Part shown: piece by piece, positions 61,588 through 64,000 of the stretch
How positions within the stretch are numbered: position 1 is the stretch's first letter
How the letters are laid out: every line of letters starts with the position of its first letter
Assembly (NCBI RefSeq): GCF_003612015.1
Contig: NZ_RARB01000001.1
Span: 992,001-1,056,000 of the forward strand
Source of the DNA: Pantoea piersonii
GTDB lineage: Bacteria > Pseudomonadota > Gammaproteobacteria > Enterobacterales > Enterobacteriaceae
Direction of reading: 5' to 3'
Length of the DNA: 64,000 bases
Notes under the pieces: generated by a model
Database searches by the model: none
What the model saw: only the letters and a program-made list of their open reading frames with translations
Told to the model about the DNA's origin: nothing
Translations under genes and position numbers: made by a program

Positions 61588-61610
61588 CGCTCAGGCCGTT
61601 TGCCTGAGCG
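61588..61610 (-). terminator. Hairpin after the nitroreductase gene
   Basis: CGCTCAGGC and GCCTGAGCG form a perfect 9-bp stem with a CGTTT loop, 10 bp past the stop. No T run follows on the minus strand. Confidence 0.45.
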
Positions 61611-61619
61611 CGAGGAGAC

Positions 61620-62360
61620 TTATTTGTCGGTGCCGAAGCCCTGTTTTTTCAGCGCGCCCAGCACGTGCGGAAAGTAGATGTTCTGATAATAGCCGCTGAC
61701 GCTTTCGCTCCAGCTTTCGCCGTCGGAACGGCCGATATTCTGCCAGTGCTGCACCATCTCCTGATTGTAGGCGGCGATTTTCTCCGCCAGGCCTTCGCTG
61801 CGGTAGGTCTCTTCGTGACGGAAGGTCTCCAGCGGCAGACGCGGCTTCTGGTGCGACGGCTCATCGACATAGCCGATCACGACGCCCGCCACCGGGAAGG
61901 TGTATTCCGGCAGTTTCAGCAGCTCGATCAGCGCCTCAGGCTCGCGGCGGATGCCGCCAATCGGCACAATGCCCAGGCCTTCCGCGCGCGCGGCGGCCAT
62001 AACGGATCCCAGCGCAATACCCACATCGGTAGAGCCGGAAACGATGCTCTCAATACTCTGCTGAGCGATCTGCTCGCGATCGATCGCCTCCATCGCTACG
62101 CGGGATTTATGCATATCCAGCACGAAAGTCAGAAACACCGGCGCCTTAGCGATCCACAGCTGGCCGCCGGCGATCCGCGAAATCTCCGCTCGTTTCGCCG
62201 CATCTCGGGTCACCACGACGGAAACCTGCTGCGAGTTGACTGACGTCGGCGCGCGGTAAGCGGTGCTGATAATGCGATCCAGAATCGCGTCGTCAACCGG
62301 TTGTTCAGTAAAGCTGCGTTCGCTTTTATGGCTGGTAAAAATATCAATTAGTGAATTCAT
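61620..62360 (-). CDS. NfsA-type NADPH-dependent FMN nitroreductase
   Basis: A 246-residue flavin enzyme of the NfsA/FRP group (two-electron, oxygen-insensitive reduction of nitro compounds or quinones). FMN contacts are recognisable in HKSERSFTEQPVDD, RAPTSVNSQQVSVVVTRD and the IVPIGGIRREP segment; ESIVSGSTDVGIALGSVMAA is the dimer helix. Genuine NfsA in E. coli is 240 residues, but overall similarity here is only moderate, so no symbol is given. The start ATG 62360 is preceded by GGAGG on the minus strand. Confidence 0.88.
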   Translation of the reverse strand: MNSLIDIFTSHKSERSFTEQPVDDAILDRIISTAYRAPTSVNSQQVSVVVTRDAAKRAEISRIAGGQLWIAKAPVFLTFVLDMHKSRVAMEAIDREQIAQQSIESIVSGSTDVGIALGSVMAAARAEGLGIVPIGGIRREPEALIELLKLPEYTFPVAGVVIGYVDEPSHQKPRLPLETFRHEETYRSEGLAEKIAAYNQEMVQHWQNIGRSDGESWSESVSGYYQNIYFPHVLGALKKQGFGTDK

Positions 62361-62646
62361 GGATCCTCCAGATGTGGAGGCTAAGAGTAGCAGGTTCGGG
62401 CAGGGCCAGATTTAACCGCATTGGTCATTGCTGACAACTTGAGACTTTTTAGAGGATTAGGGGATGTACCGGCAGTGAGCCAGTACACATTTCTGCATTA
62501 ACGCCAAAATGTTACAGTCGCGCAACGTTTTGAATGCGCTGGCGTTTTGGGCAAACACACAATATGCCTCAGGCAGCTACACATCACCACGTTGCATCCG
62601 GCTGCGTATATCTGGAGCGGTAATCCTGACTTTACTGAGGTGACAA

Positions 62647-63774
62647 ATGAACAAAATCCTGGCGCTGCGCCACTCGCTTCTCCTGCTGGGCATGGTTTGT
62701 AGCCGTTCGCTGCTGGCGCAGACCTTCGTCTACGTTTCTGCGGCGGACGATGGCAATATCGCGCGTTACGCCTTAAATGATCAAACCGGCGCGCTGAAGC
62801 GCCTTGGCGAAACGCCAGCGGGCGGCAAGGTTATGCCGATGGCAATCGGCCCTGATAAAAAAACGCTCTATGCCGCCGTGCGCAGCGAGCCGATGCGGCT
62901 GGTGAGCTGGTCTGTTAATCGTAAGACCGGCGCGTTAACGCCAGCGTCAGAGAGCGTCGCCGCTGCAAGCTATCCCTATATTAGTCTGGACAGGCAAGGG
63001 CGCTTTTTACTGGCAGCCTCTTACGACAGCGGCGTGGTGCATGTTTATCGCCTGAGTGCGCCCGGGAAGGTCGTCACGCCTTTCGTTGAAGAGGTTAAAA
63101 CCGGCCATGCCGCGCATTCGGTGATTGTCGATGCGACCAGTCGCTTTGCCTATGTTGGCGTGCTGGGCACCGATCGCGTCCTGCAGCTCGCGCTGCATCA
63201 GGACGGCCAGCTGACGCCTGTCGGCGAAGGTTTTGCCGCGACGGAAGAGAAAAGCGGGCCGCGGCATTCAGTGCTCTCGCCGGATAATCGCTTCCTCTAT
63301 AACATCGGAGAGATGAGCGGCAGGATTACCCAGTTTGCTCGCCAGCCAGACGGCGCGCTGCAGAAAATCGCGGAATATCCCAGCGCGGTGGCGGAAAAAT
63401 ATCATTTGCAGCACGGCGTGGAGCGTACGGCCAGCTATAACGACACGACGCCGCGCATCTGGGCCGCCGATATCAAGATCACGCCAGACGGGCGCTTTCT
63501 GTATGTTTCGGAACGTACCAGCAGCACGGTAACAGGCTACCGCGTCAGCCAGCAGGATGGAAAGCTACAGCTTATTGACAGCTGGCCGGTAGAAAAACAG
63601 CCGCGCGGCATAGCGGTGACGCCGGACGGGCGCTGGTTGATCGCCAGCGGCGAAAAGAGCGCGGTGATTGGCAGCTATGCCATCGCAAAAGAGAGCGGAG
63701 CGCTGCGACGCGTCGCCGAAGCGCCGGTTGGTCGGGATGCCAACTGGGTGAGTATTGTGAGCTTTGATAAGTAG
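62647..63774 (+). CDS. Periplasmic beta-propeller lactonase (gluconolactonase-like)
   Basis: A seven-bladed YbhE/lactonase-family protein, 375 residues, but unlike cytoplasmic Pgl it carries a signal peptide (about 1-24, LLLLGMVCSRSLLA). Repeated blade motifs are seen: IARYALNDQTGALKRLGE, SWSVNRKTGALTPASE, VTGYRVSQQDGKLQLIDSW and GSYAIAKESGALRRVAEAP. It would hydrolyse sugar lactones in the periplasm, such as the gluconolactone released by the PQQ dehydrogenase 5 kb upstream. The ATG follows GAGGTGAC. Confidence 0.87.
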   Translation: MNKILALRHSLLLLGMVCSRSLLAQTFVYVSAADDGNIARYALNDQTGALKRLGETPAGGKVMPMAIGPDKKTLYAAVRSEPMRLVSWSVNRKTGALTPASESVAAASYPYISLDRQGRFLLAASYDSGVVHVYRLSAPGKVVTPFVEEVKTGHAAHSVIVDATSRFAYVGVLGTDRVLQLALHQDGQLTPVGEGFAATEEKSGPRHSVLSPDNRFLYNIGEMSGRITQFARQPDGALQKIAEYPSAVAEKYHLQHGVERTASYNDTTPRIWAADIKITPDGRFLYVSERTSSTVTGYRVSQQDGKLQLIDSWPVEKQPRGIAVTPDGRWLIASGEKSAVIGSYAIAKESGALRRVAEAPVGRDANWVSIVSFDK

Positions 63775-63793
63775 CGGGCAGGGTGAATATAAG

Positions 63794-63821
63794 AAGAACC
63801 GCGTAAGTTCGCGGTTCTTTT
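63794..63821 (+). terminator. Terminator of the lactonase gene
   Basis: AAGAACCGCG, 6-nt loop, CGCGGTTCTTTT. Confidence 0.85.
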
Positions 63822-63831
63822 CCGTACCCGA

Positions 63832-64000
63832 TCAGGGCTGGAGCTGCTTTAGCTCCTGTTCGGTCAGGCCGGTCATTTTCATCACGAATGCATTATCCAG
63901 ACCGCTTTTCAGCATATTTCTGGCAATTTCCAGGCTGGCTTCACGCTTGCCTTTTTCCATGCCTCGCTGTTCCAGCTGTTCCGCAATGGTCATCAGTTGC
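63832..64000 (-). CDS. Rpn/YhgA-family recombination-promoting nuclease, C-terminal part
   Basis: Only the last 56 codons are in the window; the gene continues beyond base 64000. The C-terminal block [20 protein letters not shown], then [21 protein letters not shown], is typical of the Rpn (YhgA-like, transposase_31) proteins, whose N-terminal PD-(D/E)XK nuclease domain is off the edge. Stop codon at 63832-63834. Confidence 0.85.
   Translation of the reverse strand, partial: QLMTIAEQLEQRGMEKGKREASLEIARNMLKSGLDNAFVMKMTGLTEQELKQLQP

Noticed and set aside
1..64000. CRISPR arrays, prophage, insertion sequences, tRNA or rRNA genes
   Set aside because: By eye I saw no spaced direct-repeat array, transposase gene, integrase or tRNA-like cloverleaf. 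Only the truncated Rpn-family gene at the right edge relates to mobile-type nucleases. A dedicated tRNA scan was not possible.

Overview
The window looks like a piece of the replication-terminus half of an Erwiniaceae-type enterobacterial chromosome (Pantoea/Mixta/Erwinia group; an inference from gene content and high GC, no 16S is present). The malI-malXY-add, ydgA-manA-fumC-tus and sutR/ydcO blocks have their usual enterobacterial partners, and tus is preceded by Ter sites. The complete PQQ pathway, srfABC and oqxAB-rarA fit a plant- or environment-associated genus better than E. coli.

Layout. 1-5.2 kb: add, malY, malX and divergent malI with two MalI operators. 5.2-10.7 kb: ydgA, manA, fumC, tus with two tandem Ter sites. 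10.8-18.3 kb: an MFS exporter, a probable OqxR (Rrf2) regulator, a zinc-ribbon membrane protein, OqxAB efflux pump and RarA. 18.3-25.7 kb: a barnase-like RNase with barstar, meeting the srfABC operon end to end. 25.8-29.8 kb: ydcO/sutR, a MarR regulator with a long palindrome, a YecD-like hydrolase and an AbrB-family permease. 29.8-36.4 kb: a pqqU (yncD) gene broken by one amber codon, an oxidoreductase, an orphan binding protein, two unknown genes and an M19 dipeptidase. 36.5-42.0 kb: pqqABCDEF. 42.2-48.1 kb: yceI and a seven-gene sugar-PTS operon with its own phosphofructokinase and aldolase. 48.2-52.6 kb: a DCC protein, a KdgF/DhuI pair with a KdgR box, an MBL hydrolase and a Fur-controlled iron binding protein. 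52.6-64 kb: a PQQ sugar dehydrogenase, a TisB-like SOS toxin with antisense antitoxin, an acyltransferase, GST, MFS carrier, membrane PQQ dehydrogenase, catalase, nitroreductase, periplasmic lactonase and the end of an Rpn-family gene.

How it fits together. Much of the right half serves periplasmic sugar oxidation: PqqA-F make the cofactor, two PQQ dehydrogenases use it, and a secreted beta-propeller lactonase could open the lactone product. The PQQ uptake receptor is the broken member of the set.

Most striking signal. Between 53.87 and 54.37 kb lies an apparently complete type I toxin-antitoxin locus. A 29-residue TisB-like hydrophobic peptide sits behind a CTGT-N8-ACAG LexA box. Upstream, a divergent sigma70 promoter starts a short RNA directly at a duplicated segment, so its 5' end can pair over 18 nt with the toxin leader. 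That RNA ends at a bidirectional terminator shared with the preceding gene.
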